Notes under the pieces: generated by a model
Database searches by the model: none
The model's input: the letters and a program-made list of their open reading frames with translations, nothing else
What the model was told of the DNA's origin: nothing
Shown: positions 51,502 through 60,936 of the stretch, piece after piece
Numbering within the stretch: the first letter of the stretch is position 1
Layout of the letters: every line of letters begins with the position of its first letter
Assembly: GCF_008369325.1 (NCBI RefSeq)
Contig: NZ_VOBI01000014.1
Span: forward strand, 101,114-165,113
DNA: 64,000 nt
Source: Pseudomonas sp. ANT_H12B
GTDB lineage: Bacteria; Pseudomonadota; Gammaproteobacteria; Pseudomonadales; Pseudomonadaceae
Direction: 5' to 3'
Program-made: the position numbers and the translations under genes

Positions 51502-53139
51502 ATGGCGACGTGCGGCGAAGTATTGGTCAAGTTACTCGAAGATTACGGGGTTGAGCAGGTGTTCGGCATTCCAGGGGTTCACACCGTGGAGCTGTACCGA
51601 GGGCTGGCCCGTTCGAGCATCAACCACGTCACTCCGCGTCACGAACAGGGCGCCGGCTTCATGGCCGACGGTTACGCACGCACCAGTGGCAAGCCGGGTG
51701 TGTGCTTCATCATCACTGGCCCGGGCATGACCAACATCACCACCGCGATGGGGCAGGCCTACGCCGATTCGATTCCGATGCTGGTGATCTCCAGCGTGCA
51801 ATCGCGCAGCCGGTTGGGCGGCGGTCGCGGCAAGCTGCATGAACTGCCGAATCAAAGCGCTTTGGTCGGCGGTGTTGCAGCGTTCTCCCACACCTTGATG
51901 TCGGCGGCTGAATTGCCAGGCGTGTTGGCGCGTGCTTTTGCCCTGTTCCAGGCCGGTCGTCCGCGGCCGGTGCACATTGAAATTCCGTTGGACGTGCTGG
52001 TCGAAGAAGCTGATGACCTGCTCGCCAGTGTGCCGGTGAACATCGACCGAGCCGGTGCTTCGCCGTCGGCCATTTCCCGCATGACAGCATTGCTGGCCGG
52101 TGCCAAACGTCCGCTGATTCTCGCTGGTGGCGGTGCCATCGAGGCTGCGGCCGAGTTGACTGAGCTGGCCGAACTGCTGGACGCACCGGTCGCGCTGACC
52201 ATCAACGCCAAAGGCATGCTCGAATCCAACCATCCGCTGTTGATCGGTTCGACCCAGAGCCTGGTCGCCACCCGGGCGCTGGTGGCCGAGGCCGATGTGG
52301 TATTGGCCATCGGCACCGAATTGGCCGAGACCGACTACGACGTGACCTTCGCTGGCGGTTTCGAAATTCCCGGCGCACTGCTGCGCGTGGACATCGACCC
52401 TGACCAGACCGTGCGCAACTACCCGCCGCAGGTGGCGCTGGTGTCCGACTCGCGCAACGCTGCCCAGGCCTTGCTGAGTGCGCTGTCGCACAAGTCGCTG
52501 GCCGAGCGCCGCAACGATTGGGGCCAGGTCCGTGCCGCGCGTTTGCGCGAAGAACTGGCCGCCACGTGGGACGCCCCGACGCTGGCGCAGACGCGTTTCC
52601 TGGAAACCGTTCTGCACCAATTGCCGGACGCTGTGTTCGTCGGCGATTCGACCCAACCGGTGTACACCGGCAACCTGACGTTCAACCCGGAGCGCCCGCG
52701 TCGCTGGTTCAACTCATCCACCGGTTACGGCACCCTCGGTTACGCCTTGCCGGCAGCCATCGGTGCCTGGCTCGGCGGCAGCGTTGAGAACGGCGCGCGT
52801 CCTCCGGTGGTGTGCCTGATCGGCGACGGGGGCCTGCAATTTACCCTGCCGGAACTGGCCAGCGCCGTTGAAGCGCGCACCCCGGTGATCGTTTTGCTGT
52901 GGAATAACCAGGGCTACGAAGAGATCAAGAAATACATGGTCAACCGCGCCATCGAGCCGGTGGGCGTCGACATCTACACCCCGGATTTCATCGGTGTGGC
53001 CAAGGCGCTGGGCTGTGCGGCCGAAGCCGTCAACGGTGTCGAGCAACTGCGCAGCGCATTGCGCGCCGCTACCGATCGCCAAGGTCCGACGTTGATTGAG
53101 ATTGACCAGACTTCGTGGATGGAGGCGGTGTCGAAATGA
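51502..53139 (+). CDS. TPP-dependent decarboxylase, 5-guanidino-2-oxopentanoate type (AruI-like)
   Basis: A 545-residue thiamin diphosphate enzyme of the acetolactate synthase/benzoylformate decarboxylase fold. The cofactor-activating Glu is in VTPRHEQGAGFMADGYAR, and the TPP/Mg motif G-D-G...N-N is GDGGLQFTLPELASA ... LLWNNQGYEE. It resembles AruI, which turns 2-oxo-5-guanidinopentanoate (from arginine) into 4-guanidinobutanal. No transaminase (AruH) is adjacent, so the exact 2-oxo acid is uncertain. The frame opens further upstream, but ATG 51502 fits the family. It overlaps the next gene by 4 nt. Confidence 0.78.
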   Translation: MATCGEVLVKLLEDYGVEQVFGIPGVHTVELYRGLARSSINHVTPRHEQGAGFMADGYARTSGKPGVCFIITGPGMTNITTAMGQAYADSIPMLVISSVQSRSRLGGGRGKLHELPNQSALVGGVAAFSHTLMSAAELPGVLARAFALFQAGRPRPVHIEIPLDVLVEEADDLLASVPVNIDRAGASPSAISRMTALLAGAKRPLILAGGGAIEAAAELTELAELLDAPVALTINAKGMLESNHPLLIGSTQSLVATRALVAEADVVLAIGTELAETDYDVTFAGGFEIPGALLRVDIDPDQTVRNYPPQVALVSDSRNAAQALLSALSHKSLAERRNDWGQVRAARLREELAATWDAPTLAQTRFLETVLHQLPDAVFVGDSTQPVYTGNLTFNPERPRRWFNSSTGYGTLGYALPAAIGAWLGGSVENGARPPVVCLIGDGGLQFTLPELASAVEARTPVIVLLWNNQGYEEIKKYMVNRAIEPVGVDIYTPDFIGVAKALGCAAEAVNGVEQLRSALRAATDRQGPTLIEIDQTSWMEAVSK

Positions 53140-54584
53140 GCTTTCCGACAACCCTCGACGGTCTGTACATCGACGGCCAATGGTCGGCTGGCAACGAACA
53201 CCTGCGCGTGATCAACCCGGCGACCGAAGCCCTGTTGACCACTGTTAACGGCGGCGATGAACGGGCTGTTGATCAAGCGGTTAAAGCTGCCACCGAAGCC
53301 TTCAAGAGCTGGTCAAAAACCACCGGCGCCGAGCGTGGCGCGATCCTGCGAAGAATCGCTGCGGGCGTGCAGGCCGGTCGCGAACAGTTGATGCATTTGC
53401 AGTCGAGCAACAACGGCAAACCGCTGTTCGAAGCGGCCATCGATGTCGACGACGTGATCGCCACCTTCGAGTATTACGCAGGGTTGGCTGAAGGTCTGGA
53501 CGCCAAACAGGACAGCACTGTTGAGCTGCCAACTGACGACTTCAGTGCCCGCGTGCGCCGCGAGCCGTGCGGTGTGGTCGGCCTGATCGTGCCGTGGAAT
53601 TTCCCGATGGTCACCACCGCCTGGAAGCTCGCTCCGGCCCTGGCCGCGGGTTGCTGCGTGGTGCTCAAGCCTTCGGAAGTCACGCCGCTGCCGGAGCTGG
53701 AACTGGCGGCGATCATCGCCGAGGCCGGTCTGCCAAATGGCGTGTTCAACCTGATCTGCGGCACTGGTCTGGCCGTTGGCGCACCGCTGTCGGCTGACCC
53801 GCGTATCTCTAAGATTTCCTTCACCGGCAGCAATGCCGTCGGCGTGCAGGTCATGCAACGCGCGGCGGAAACCGTCAAAGGGGTGAGCCTGGAACTGGGC
53901 GGTAAATCCTCGCTGCTGGTGCTCATGGATGCTGATATCGAACTGGCTGTGGACGTGGCCTGTGGCGGCGGTTTCTTCAACGCCGGGCAAATGTGTTCCG
54001 CCACCAGCCGCGTGCTGGTCGCCGATGAACTGGCGGAAGAATTCCTGAAACGCCTCAAGGCCCGCGCCGAAGCCATTCGTGTGGCTGACCCGTTCGACCC
54101 GAACGTGGAAATGGGCGCGCTGGTCAATCAGGCGCAATACCAGCGCGTGCTCGGTCACATCGATCGCGGTTTGACGGCTGGCGCCAAGCTGATCTGCGGC
54201 GGCAATCGTCCTGCAGACCTGCCTCGCGGCTATTTTTTGCAGCCGACCATTTTCACCGACGTGCCCCTCGACAGTGCGCTGTGGTGTGAAGAGATTTTTG
54301 GCCCGGTGATCTGCGTGCGCAGTTTTGCCTCTGAAGCCGAGGCGATTGCCTTGGCCAACGACAGCCAGTTCGGGCTGGTGGCCAGCGTGGTCACTCGCGA
54401 CAACGCAGCCGCGGACCGGGTCGCCAACGCTTTGCAGGCGGGGCTTGTGTGGGTCAACGCGCCGCAAGTGATCTTCCCGCAGGCCGCCTGGGGTGGCTAC
54501 AAACAGAGCAGCATCGGCCGTGAGTTGGGGCCGTGGGGTTTGCAGGCTTTCCAGGAAATCAAACACGTGATTCGAGCGCTCTGA
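53136..54584 (+). CDS. NAD(P)-dependent aldehyde dehydrogenase
   Basis: A 482-residue aldehyde dehydrogenase. NAD motif SFTGSNAVGVQVMQ, catalytic Glu in LELGGKSSLL, catalytic Cys in FFNAGQMCSATSR, and substrate Asn in PWNFPMVTTAWK. It resembles betaine aldehyde/gamma-guanidinobutyraldehyde dehydrogenases. Its start overlaps the decarboxylase stop (ATGA), so it probably oxidises that enzyme's aldehyde product, for example 4-guanidinobutanal to 4-guanidinobutyrate. The longest frame adds seven codons within the previous gene. Confidence 0.87.
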   Translation: MSFPTTLDGLYIDGQWSAGNEHLRVINPATEALLTTVNGGDERAVDQAVKAATEAFKSWSKTTGAERGAILRRIAAGVQAGREQLMHLQSSNNGKPLFEAAIDVDDVIATFEYYAGLAEGLDAKQDSTVELPTDDFSARVRREPCGVVGLIVPWNFPMVTTAWKLAPALAAGCCVVLKPSEVTPLPELELAAIIAEAGLPNGVFNLICGTGLAVGAPLSADPRISKISFTGSNAVGVQVMQRAAETVKGVSLELGGKSSLLVLMDADIELAVDVACGGGFFNAGQMCSATSRVLVADELAEEFLKRLKARAEAIRVADPFDPNVEMGALVNQAQYQRVLGHIDRGLTAGAKLICGGNRPADLPRGYFLQPTIFTDVPLDSALWCEEIFGPVICVRSFASEAEAIALANDSQFGLVASVVTRDNAAADRVANALQAGLVWVNAPQVIFPQAAWGGYKQSSIGRELGPWGLQAFQEIKHVIRAL

Positions 54585-54599
54585 CGGCTCGAAAACGGT

Positions 54600-54630
54600 C
54601 AGCGCATGCCTCTTGATGAGGCATGCGCTG
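54600..54630 (+). terminator. Perfect hairpin after the aldehyde dehydrogenase
   Basis: CAGCGCATGCCTC-TTGAT-GAGGCATGCGCTG: a perfect 13-bp stem with no T-run. It may act as an attenuating or stabilising hairpin between the enzymes and the transporter genes. Confidence 0.55.
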
Positions 54631-54801
54631 GCGTCATGGCTTCAATGAGTTTTTATCGATAGTCAGGTGTTTTGCACGACCTCAGGATGAACCCGTCGGC
54701 TCAGCGCAAGCCCTTTGAAACCGGGGGCTTCAAGCAGATAGACGGCGCAGATGCAACGGTTGCGACCAACCTCATACTTACAAAAACAAAGGGAGTCCTT
54801 C

Positions 54802-55905
54802 ATGGGCGAGCATGATCTGAACAGACGTCAATTTATCAAAACCGTGGGCGTGGCGTCCGTAGCCGCGGCGGCCATGAGTCTGCCCTTCGTCCGGGCCAAT
54901 GCCAGCGATACACGCTTCCAGGGCAAGACCCTGCGTTTGCTGACCTGGTCGGATGACACTGGCCTCGCCGCACTGCGCAACATCGCTGCAACCTTCGAGG
55001 ACAAGTACGGTTGCAAGGTCATCGCCGACCGCACCGGCAGCACCTCGGAAATGGTCGCCAAACTGAAAGCAGCCGGTGATCGTCCGCAGTACGACATCAT
55101 CACCCTGGCTGGCGTCGGTGCCGAAGGTCTGGCCGCAGCGGGTTTTCTGGAAAAACCTGATCTGAACCGCATCCCCAACCTGGTGGATGTACCGGAGAAA
55201 TACCGCACCGGCGCCAGCGGCCACGGCATCGGTTACCTGCTCTGGTGCAACAGCCTGGTCTACAGCACCCGCACCATCAAAGAGGCACCGGACAGCTACG
55301 CCGCCCTGTGGGACGCGGAGCTGTCGCCGAACATCTTCCTGCCGCCGCCGAACTGGACCGAGGCCATGGACCTGATCATCATCGCCGCCAAACTGGCCGG
55401 TGGTGACGAACACAACATCGAGCCGGGCTTCAAGAAACTCGCCGAGTTGAAGGATCGCGTCGTGACCCTGGGTGAAAACCCCAACCAGATCGCCGAGCTG
55501 TTTCGCACCGGCTCCCTGGACATGGGCGGCCTGTACGCGCCGGCGTTTTTCCCGAAGCAGATCCGCGATCCGGCTTACGGCCTGGGCGCTACGTTCGGCA
55601 TGAAGGAAGGTTTCTACACTGACTTGATGCTGTCGGTGATGCCGAAGAATCGTCCTGGCGATACCGACCTGACCTACGCCTTCATCAACCATTCTCTGGA
55701 CCCGCTGGTGCAGGGCAAGATGGCTGAAGACATCTACAACGGTCCGGTCAACGCCAAGGCAATCATCTCCGCCGAAGCGCGCAAGAGCCCGTTCATCCTC
55801 ACGCCGGAGCAGATTGCCGAGAAAGCGATCATGCACGACAACGCCTTCCTGGCCTCCGTGCATGACCAATGGATTCGTCGTTACACGGAAATCTTTTCTT
55901 CCTGA
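54802..55905 (+). CDS. Polyamine-type ABC transporter substrate-binding protein (PotD-like)
   Basis: A 367-residue periplasmic binding protein. The N-terminus LNRRQFIKTVGVASVAAAAM is a Tat signal (twin Arg). The mature part is a two-lobed binding protein of the PotD/PotF family (LRLLTWSDDTGLAALRNIAA, GSTSEMVAKLKAAGDRPQYD). I chose the ATG at 54802 because GGGAG precedes it and the twin Arg is then at residues 8-9. The ligand is likely a positively charged amino or guanidino compound, given the upstream decarboxylase and dehydrogenase. Confidence 0.87.
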   Translation: MGEHDLNRRQFIKTVGVASVAAAAMSLPFVRANASDTRFQGKTLRLLTWSDDTGLAALRNIAATFEDKYGCKVIADRTGSTSEMVAKLKAAGDRPQYDIITLAGVGAEGLAAAGFLEKPDLNRIPNLVDVPEKYRTGASGHGIGYLLWCNSLVYSTRTIKEAPDSYAALWDAELSPNIFLPPPNWTEAMDLIIIAAKLAGGDEHNIEPGFKKLAELKDRVVTLGENPNQIAELFRTGSLDMGGLYAPAFFPKQIRDPAYGLGATFGMKEGFYTDLMLSVMPKNRPGDTDLTYAFINHSLDPLVQGKMAEDIYNGPVNAKAIISAEARKSPFILTPEQIAEKAIMHDNAFLASVHDQWIRRYTEIFSS

Positions 55906-55945
55906 TCGAGTGACGACCACAGGATCTTCAACCACTGAAGATCCC

Positions 55946-56040
55946 CTGTGGGAGCGAGCCTGCTCGCGATTGCGGACTGACATTCACCGATGATGTTGGC
56001 TGACACACCGCTATCGCGAGCAGGCTCACTCCTACATGGG
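55946..56040. repeat. REP doublet inside the ABC transporter operon
   Basis: CCCTGTGGGAGCGAGCCTGC and CGCTATCGCGAGCAGGCTCA form an inverted pair between the binding protein gene and the first permease gene. Confidence 0.85.
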
Positions 56041-56100
56041 GTCGATGTGGTTTCCAGGACTTGTGTTTGTCCGCTGCTTTCCATTGACGAGACCCTTGCT

Positions 56101-57009
56101 ATGGAACACCAACCTCTGACCCATCCGGTAAGCGTGGCTCCCGTGCGCGCCAATCGGGGTGTTTCGCCGACGGCGCGCGCCTGGATTTTCCTCTCGCCGT
56201 CGATGCTGTTTCTTGGCGTACTGATTGCCGCCAGCCTCCTGGTCCTGCGCATGAGCGTCGGCACCAAAGGCGCGGAATGGACCGGGTTCAGCCTGGCCAG
56301 CTACGCGCAATTGCTGGAACCGTACTACCTGAAATCCTTGCTGCTGACCCTGCGCCTGGCGCTGATCAGCGCGGTGATCGCCGTGGTGCTGGCGATCCCG
56401 GTGGCCTACACCATGTCGCGGCTGACCTCACCGTTTGTGCGACGGATCTTCCTCGCCGCGGTGCTGCTGCCATTGCTGGTCAACCTGTTGCTGCAAAGCT
56501 ACGGCTGGCTGGTGATTCTGGGACCTGGCGGGATGCTCAATCAGGCGCTGATGGGCCTGGGCCTGATCAAGCGTCCGATCATGCTGCTGTACAACCAGAA
56601 CGGCGTGTTGATGGGCCTGGTGCAAACCGCGTTCCCGTTGGCCGTGCTGCCGATTGCCAGCGCCATGCGCGGCGTCGCCCGTACCTACGAAGAAGCTGCC
56701 GCAACCCTGGGTGCCAGCCGTTTTCAGGTGTTCCGCCAAGTGGTGCTGCCGATGAGCATGCCGGGGATCATCACGGGTGCGACGTTGGTATTCGCCTACA
56801 ACGCCAGCAGCTTCGTGGTGCCATTGCTGCTCGGTGGCCGACGCGTGCCGATGCTGGCGGTGATGGTGCATGACCAGATCGCCCCGCTGATGAACTGGCC
56901 TGCTGCATCCGCTGCCGGCGTGGTGTTGATCGTCACCACCCTCGCGATCATGACCTTGTCCGAATACTTTACTGGCCGCCGTCGGCGCATGCTGGAGGCT
57001 TCTCAATGA
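56101..57009 (+). CDS. ABC transporter permease (PotB-like)
   Basis: A 302-residue permease with six membrane segments and the EAA loop EEAAATLGASRFQVFRQVVL. PotB/PotH-type of polyamine importers. The ATG at 56101 follows a plausible Shine-Dalgarno after the REP doublet. It overlaps the second permease by 4 nt. Confidence 0.9.
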   Translation: MEHQPLTHPVSVAPVRANRGVSPTARAWIFLSPSMLFLGVLIAASLLVLRMSVGTKGAEWTGFSLASYAQLLEPYYLKSLLLTLRLALISAVIAVVLAIPVAYTMSRLTSPFVRRIFLAAVLLPLLVNLLLQSYGWLVILGPGGMLNQALMGLGLIKRPIMLLYNQNGVLMGLVQTAFPLAVLPIASAMRGVARTYEEAAATLGASRFQVFRQVVLPMSMPGIITGATLVFAYNASSFVVPLLLGGRRVPMLAVMVHDQIAPLMNWPAASAAGVVLIVTTLAIMTLSEYFTGRRRRMLEASQ

Positions 57010-57854
57010 ACACCCTGACCAAGAAGCGTTATTCGCTGCTGCCGGGCGAAACCGGCAAGTTTGCCGGCATCCTGTCGGGCTTCATCCTGCTGCTGGCGGT
57101 GTTGCCGATCCTGACCATGATCGTGATGTCCTTCAGCGGTGCATCGAACCTCGACTTCCCGCCGAGCAGCTACAGCCTGCAATGGTACAAGGCTGCCTGG
57201 AACACCTTCGTGTCGCCGGATTCCAGCGATGTGCTGAGCCTCGGCAAAGCCATGACCACCAGCCTGATGGTGGCGTGCCTGACCATGATCTTCGCGACGA
57301 TTATCGCGGTGCCGGCGGCTTACGCACTGACCCGTTGCGAGTTCCGCGGCAAAGCCGTGGCGCTGCAACTGATGTCGCTGCCATTGGTGTTCCCGATGGT
57401 GGTGTTGGGGCTGGCGTTATTGCTGGTGTTCGACAGCCTGCCGTTCCACATCACGACCTCGCGGCTGGTGATTGCCCACGTGATCCTGGCATTACCGTTC
57501 GTGGTGAAAAACTGCACGGCGGCGATGCTCTCCATCGGCAGCGAAGTCGAAGAGGCCGCGCAAATGCTCGGTGCTTCGCCCACCCGGGCGATTATCGATG
57601 TGGTGGTGCCGTTGATGAAGTCGGGGATTCTGGCGGGGATGCTGCTGGCGTTCATCGTCTCGTTCAACGAATTCACCGTGACCTATTTCCTCTACACCAT
57701 CGACGTCATGACCGTGCCGATCTGGATGTACAGCCGCACCGTGTCTTCGCTCGACCCAACCGTTTTCTCGTTTGCCGTGCTGATCGTGCTGATCGACTTC
57801 GTCCTGATCTGGGCGTTGGAGAAGCTGGTGGGCGAGGGCGGCGTTTCCTTTTGA
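57006..57854 (+). CDS. ABC transporter permease (PotC-like)
   Basis: A 282-residue permease with six membrane segments and the EAA loop EEAAQMLGASPTRAIIDVVV. PotC/PotI-type partner of the previous permease. Confidence 0.9.
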   Translation: MNTLTKKRYSLLPGETGKFAGILSGFILLLAVLPILTMIVMSFSGASNLDFPPSSYSLQWYKAAWNTFVSPDSSDVLSLGKAMTTSLMVACLTMIFATIIAVPAAYALTRCEFRGKAVALQLMSLPLVFPMVVLGLALLLVFDSLPFHITTSRLVIAHVILALPFVVKNCTAAMLSIGSEVEEAAQMLGASPTRAIIDVVVPLMKSGILAGMLLAFIVSFNEFTVTYFLYTIDVMTVPIWMYSRTVSSLDPTVFSFAVLIVLIDFVLIWALEKLVGEGGVSF

Positions 57855-57867
57855 TTTGAGGTGCAAC

Positions 57868-58923
57868 ATGACTGGTCTGATTCTAGAAAACGTCGAGAAA
57901 CATTACGGCTCGGCCTGCGCGGTAAAGGATGTAAACCTGCATTTGCCCGAGGGCAAACTGGTGTGTTTTCTCGGCCCTTCGGGTTGCGGCAAAACCACCT
58001 TGCTGCGAATGATCGCAGGGCTCGAAACCCTGAGCGGCGGCGAGATTCGCCTGGACGGTGAAGACATCGGCAACACCCCGGCGCATCAACGTAATTTCGG
58101 CATGGTGTTTCAATCCCTGGCGCTGTTTCCGCACATGACCGTGGGAGAGAACATCGCTTATCCGCTGAAACTGCGCGGCGTCAGCAAGGTTGATCAGCAG
58201 GCGCGGGTAGTGGAGTTGCTTGAGCTGATTCAATTGCAGGAAATGATTGATCGCCCGGTGGCAAAACTTTCCGGTGGCCAGCGTCAGCGCGTGGCGATTG
58301 CCCGGGCGATTGCCAATCACCCGAAAATCCTGCTGCTGGATGAACCGCTTTCGGCGCTGGATGCCAAGCTGCGTGAGTCGATGCAGGTGGAAATCCGTCA
58401 GCTGCAACAGCGCTTGAACATCACCACTATCCTCGTGACCCACGACCAGCGTGAGGCCATGACCATGGCCGATATCGTCGTGGTATTGGGTGAGCATCGG
58501 GTGCAACAGGTGGGCACGCCGATTGAGATCTACCGGCACCCGGCCAACGAATTCGTCGCGGACTTTATCGGTTCAGGCAACATCTTTCCGGCCACCGCGC
58601 TGGGCAACGGGAAGGTTGGGTTGCCGGGCGGTGATGCGCTGGAAGTACCGATCTGCGGCAGCATTGTGATCGGTGAAAAAGTCAAAATGCTGATTCGCCC
58701 TGAGGATCTGCAACTGTCCCATCCACAGGCCGCGGCGGGTAACCGGTTGCTCGGTAAGGTGACGTTTGTGCGTGATATTGGCGCGACGATTGAGACGACC
58801 GTGGAGTGTTCCGGGGTGTCGTTCACGGCGCTGAGCACGCCGTGTCAGGGGTTTGGGTTGAGCATTGGCAACCCGGTGTCGGTGACTATTCCGGCAGAAG
58901 CTTGCCGCGTACTCAGCGCCTGA
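57868..58923 (+). CDS. ABC transporter ATP-binding protein (PotA-like)
   Basis: A 351-residue ATPase. Walker A GPSGCGKTTLLR, Q-loop in FGMVFQSLALFPHMTV, signature LSGGQRQRVAIARA, Walker B ILLLDEPLSALDAK, and a C-terminal TOBE regulatory domain (residues 270-350). It energises the two permeases. I chose the ATG at 57868, four codons inside the longest frame, behind AGGTG. Confidence 0.92.
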   Translation: MTGLILENVEKHYGSACAVKDVNLHLPEGKLVCFLGPSGCGKTTLLRMIAGLETLSGGEIRLDGEDIGNTPAHQRNFGMVFQSLALFPHMTVGENIAYPLKLRGVSKVDQQARVVELLELIQLQEMIDRPVAKLSGGQRQRVAIARAIANHPKILLLDEPLSALDAKLRESMQVEIRQLQQRLNITTILVTHDQREAMTMADIVVVLGEHRVQQVGTPIEIYRHPANEFVADFIGSGNIFPATALGNGKVGLPGGDALEVPICGSIVIGEKVKMLIRPEDLQLSHPQAAAGNRLLGKVTFVRDIGATIETTVECSGVSFTALSTPCQGFGLSIGNPVSVTIPAEACRVLSA

Positions 58924-58934
58924 CCTACTGGCCC

Positions 58935-59020
58935 CATCGCGAGCAGGCTCGCTCCCACATTAGACCGAGTTGTTCATGAGAACGCGGTCAACTGTGGGAG
59001 CGAGCCTGCTCGCGATGAGG
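58935..59020. repeat. REP doublet
   Basis: CATCGCGAGCAGGCTCGCTC inverted against GTGGGAGCGAGCCTGCTCGC, in the gap between convergent ABC ATPase and AraC genes. Confidence 0.88.
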
Positions 59021-59045
59021 CCGGCACAACCAACACAAATCTCAG

Positions 59046-59975
59046 CTAGACCGTCAACCGCAACCGCGCCAAATCCCGCAACGGCGGAGCCCCGAACAAT
59101 CGGCTGTACTCACGGCTGAACTGCGAAGGGCTTTCGTACCCGACCCGATACCCCGCCGCCGACGCTTCCAGCCCTTCTGCCAGCATCAACCGCCGTGCTT
59201 CTTGCAGGCGAAGTTGCTTCTGATACTGCAACGGGCTCATTGCCGTCATCGCTTTGAACCGGTGATGCAAAGTCGACACACTCAGGTTCACTTCCTTCGC
59301 CAGATCATCAATACGCAACGGCTGCTCATAGTTGCCGTTGAGCCATTTGATCGCCTGGCTGATGCGGTGGCTCTGGCTGTTGGCGATGGCGATTTCATAC
59401 AGCCGATGACCCTGCTGGCTGCGCAACAATCGATAAAGAATCTCACGACGAATCAGCGGCGCGAGCATGGCGATGTCTTTCGGCGTATCCAGTAATCGAG
59501 CCAGACGCAGCACGGCGTCGAGCATCGCGGCGTCGAGTCGTTCGACATACAAGCCGCGACCGGTCGGCCGTGTGGGTACGCCAAGGGGCCCGGCATCGGC
59601 AATCAGCGCGGAAATTTCCGCCGGGTCGATATCCAGCCGCACCGCGAGGATCGGTTCTTCAGACGTGACGTTCACGACCCGCCCGCTCAGAGGCATCGAG
59701 ACCGACACCACCAGGTAGTTCAGCGGATCGTAATTGAAGTATTCGTCGGCTAGCCTGACCTCTTTGCGACCCTGGGCCATGATGCACAACGCCGGTTGCG
59801 CCAGCACTGGGGCAAAGTCATGGGACTTGCTGTGTTTCGCCATGAACAGCGAGCCAACGGCAGTCGCATAATTGCCATCCTCCATCGTATTACGGCGGAT
59901 GATAGCGGCCAGTTCCGCGCGCTGTTTCTCCATTTCGGCGTCCAGCGGGGCTTGAAAGTGATCGAGCGACGACAT
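59046..59975 (-). CDS. AraC-family transcriptional regulator
   Basis: A 309-residue regulator. The N-terminal AraC_N (type I) domain covers residues 20-190 (LCIMAQGRKEVRLADEYFN, VVSVSMPLSGRVVN). The HTH pair is at 210-305 (IDDLAKEVNLSVSTLHHRF, AAGYRVGYESPSQFSREYSR). I chose the Met at 59975 (MSSLDHFQAP). Target unknown; the nearby divergent gene at 60311 is far away, so no clear operator partner exists. Confidence 0.88.
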   Translation of the reverse strand: MSSLDHFQAPLDAEMEKQRAELAAIIRRNTMEDGNYATAVGSLFMAKHSKSHDFAPVLAQPALCIMAQGRKEVRLADEYFNYDPLNYLVVSVSMPLSGRVVNVTSEEPILAVRLDIDPAEISALIADAGPLGVPTRPTGRGLYVERLDAAMLDAVLRLARLLDTPKDIAMLAPLIRREILYRLLRSQQGHRLYEIAIANSQSHRISQAIKWLNGNYEQPLRIDDLAKEVNLSVSTLHHRFKAMTAMSPLQYQKQLRLQEARRLMLAEGLEASAAGYRVGYESPSQFSREYSRLFGAPPLRDLARLRLTV

Positions 59976-60310
59976 GCAAGGCATCCTCGGTGAGGCGTTG
60001 GTAATGAGGCGAGCTTAAGTTTGTGCAAGACGAAGCGGTAGACACATCCTGCCTCAAGCTTGCCTGATTCTGCACGGAGTGAATTAACGGTGCCTCTATG
60101 ACAAGGTCGCCCAAGGAAAACTTGCTTGAAAGCCGTATTCCTCGGTTTTTAAGGCTTTTACAGGTTGTTACAGGTTTATCGAGAAGCCACGCAGGATTGT
60201 GCAATAAGCCGGCAGGAATCGACTAACCGCGATAGCACGGGCGCGCTTAACCTTTGATCCTGTCGCAGCCCGTCCCACGGCTGCCACTCGACTACCTGGG
60301 AGGGTTGAAC
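59976..60310. other. Intergenic stretch without gene
   Basis: About 335 bp between the divergent AraC and monooxygenase genes. I see no credible frame, no REP unit and no strong hairpin. It likely holds the two promoters. Confidence 0.6.
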
Positions 60311-60664
60311 ATGTCTACGCAGATCCCCGTCAGTCATATGGCTTTTGTCCGCGCCCGTGCCGGGCGTTCCGCGGAACTTGGTGCGCGCCTCAGCGCCCTG
60401 ATCGAGCCGTCCCGCACCGCACCGGGTTGCCTGAGCTTTGCTTTGCAGCATTCGCAATGCGATTCCGAGTTGTGGCTGGTGTCCGGATTCTGGACTAACC
60501 AACAGGCGATGACGGCGTATTTCGGTAGCCCGGCCATGGAGATTTTTGCCGAGCTGGTTCAGGAACTGGTGGTCAACAGCCTGGATTTCCATACCTTCAA
60601 GGAAGTGTCGGCCGCTCAGGCGCTGGGTCAGTCCCAGTCGTGGGTACACAAAATGGCGGGTTGA
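60311..60664 (+). CDS. ABM-domain (antibiotic biosynthesis monooxygenase-like) protein
   Basis: A 117-residue protein with the dimeric alpha/beta-barrel ABM domain (HMAFVRARAGRSAELGARLS, PGCLSFALQHSQ, LVSGFWTNQQAMTAYF). Members include quinol and haem monooxygenases, but most have no known substrate. I chose the ATG at 60311, preceded by GGGAGGG. Confidence 0.78.
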   Translation: MSTQIPVSHMAFVRARAGRSAELGARLSALIEPSRTAPGCLSFALQHSQCDSELWLVSGFWTNQQAMTAYFGSPAMEIFAELVQELVVNSLDFHTFKEVSAAQALGQSQSWVHKMAG

Positions 60665-60705
60665 GGGTTTAATGGCTCAATTCTCCATTAGCCAGGATCC
60701 GCGAC

Positions 60706-60936
60706 ATGGCACGCAAAGCCTTTGAAACCTTCGAAGCCGTATCTGCCGTAGTACCCCGTGAGGGCGGTTATTACGCCGCAATCGCCACCAAAGCCATCGG
60801 TGGTTCGGGCGCACCGCGCTTTCACAAGCTGCTGGAAGAACAAACCTTCAAAACTGCCCGCGAGGCCGATGAAGCCGCCGCGCTTGAGTTGACACGCCTC
60901 AAAGACGTGAGCGAAGACGGCGACCTGATCTGGTAA
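60706..60936 (+). CDS. Conserved small protein of unknown function
   Basis: A 76-residue protein starting MARKAFETFEAVSAVVP. No signal, membrane helix or motif I recognise; one likely beta-beta-alpha unit and an Ala/Glu-rich helix (TAREADEAAALELTRLKD). Its stop codon is directly followed by the stop codon of the convergent flavin reductase gene, with no gap. Confidence 0.65.
   Translation: MARKAFETFEAVSAVVPREGGYYAAIATKAIGGSGAPRFHKLLEEQTFKTAREADEAAALELTRLKDVSEDGDLIW

Noticed and set aside
51532..54566. Large antisense frames over the decarboxylase and aldehyde dehydrogenase
   Set aside because: Both sense genes have complete catalytic motifs; the antisense products have no recognisable features.
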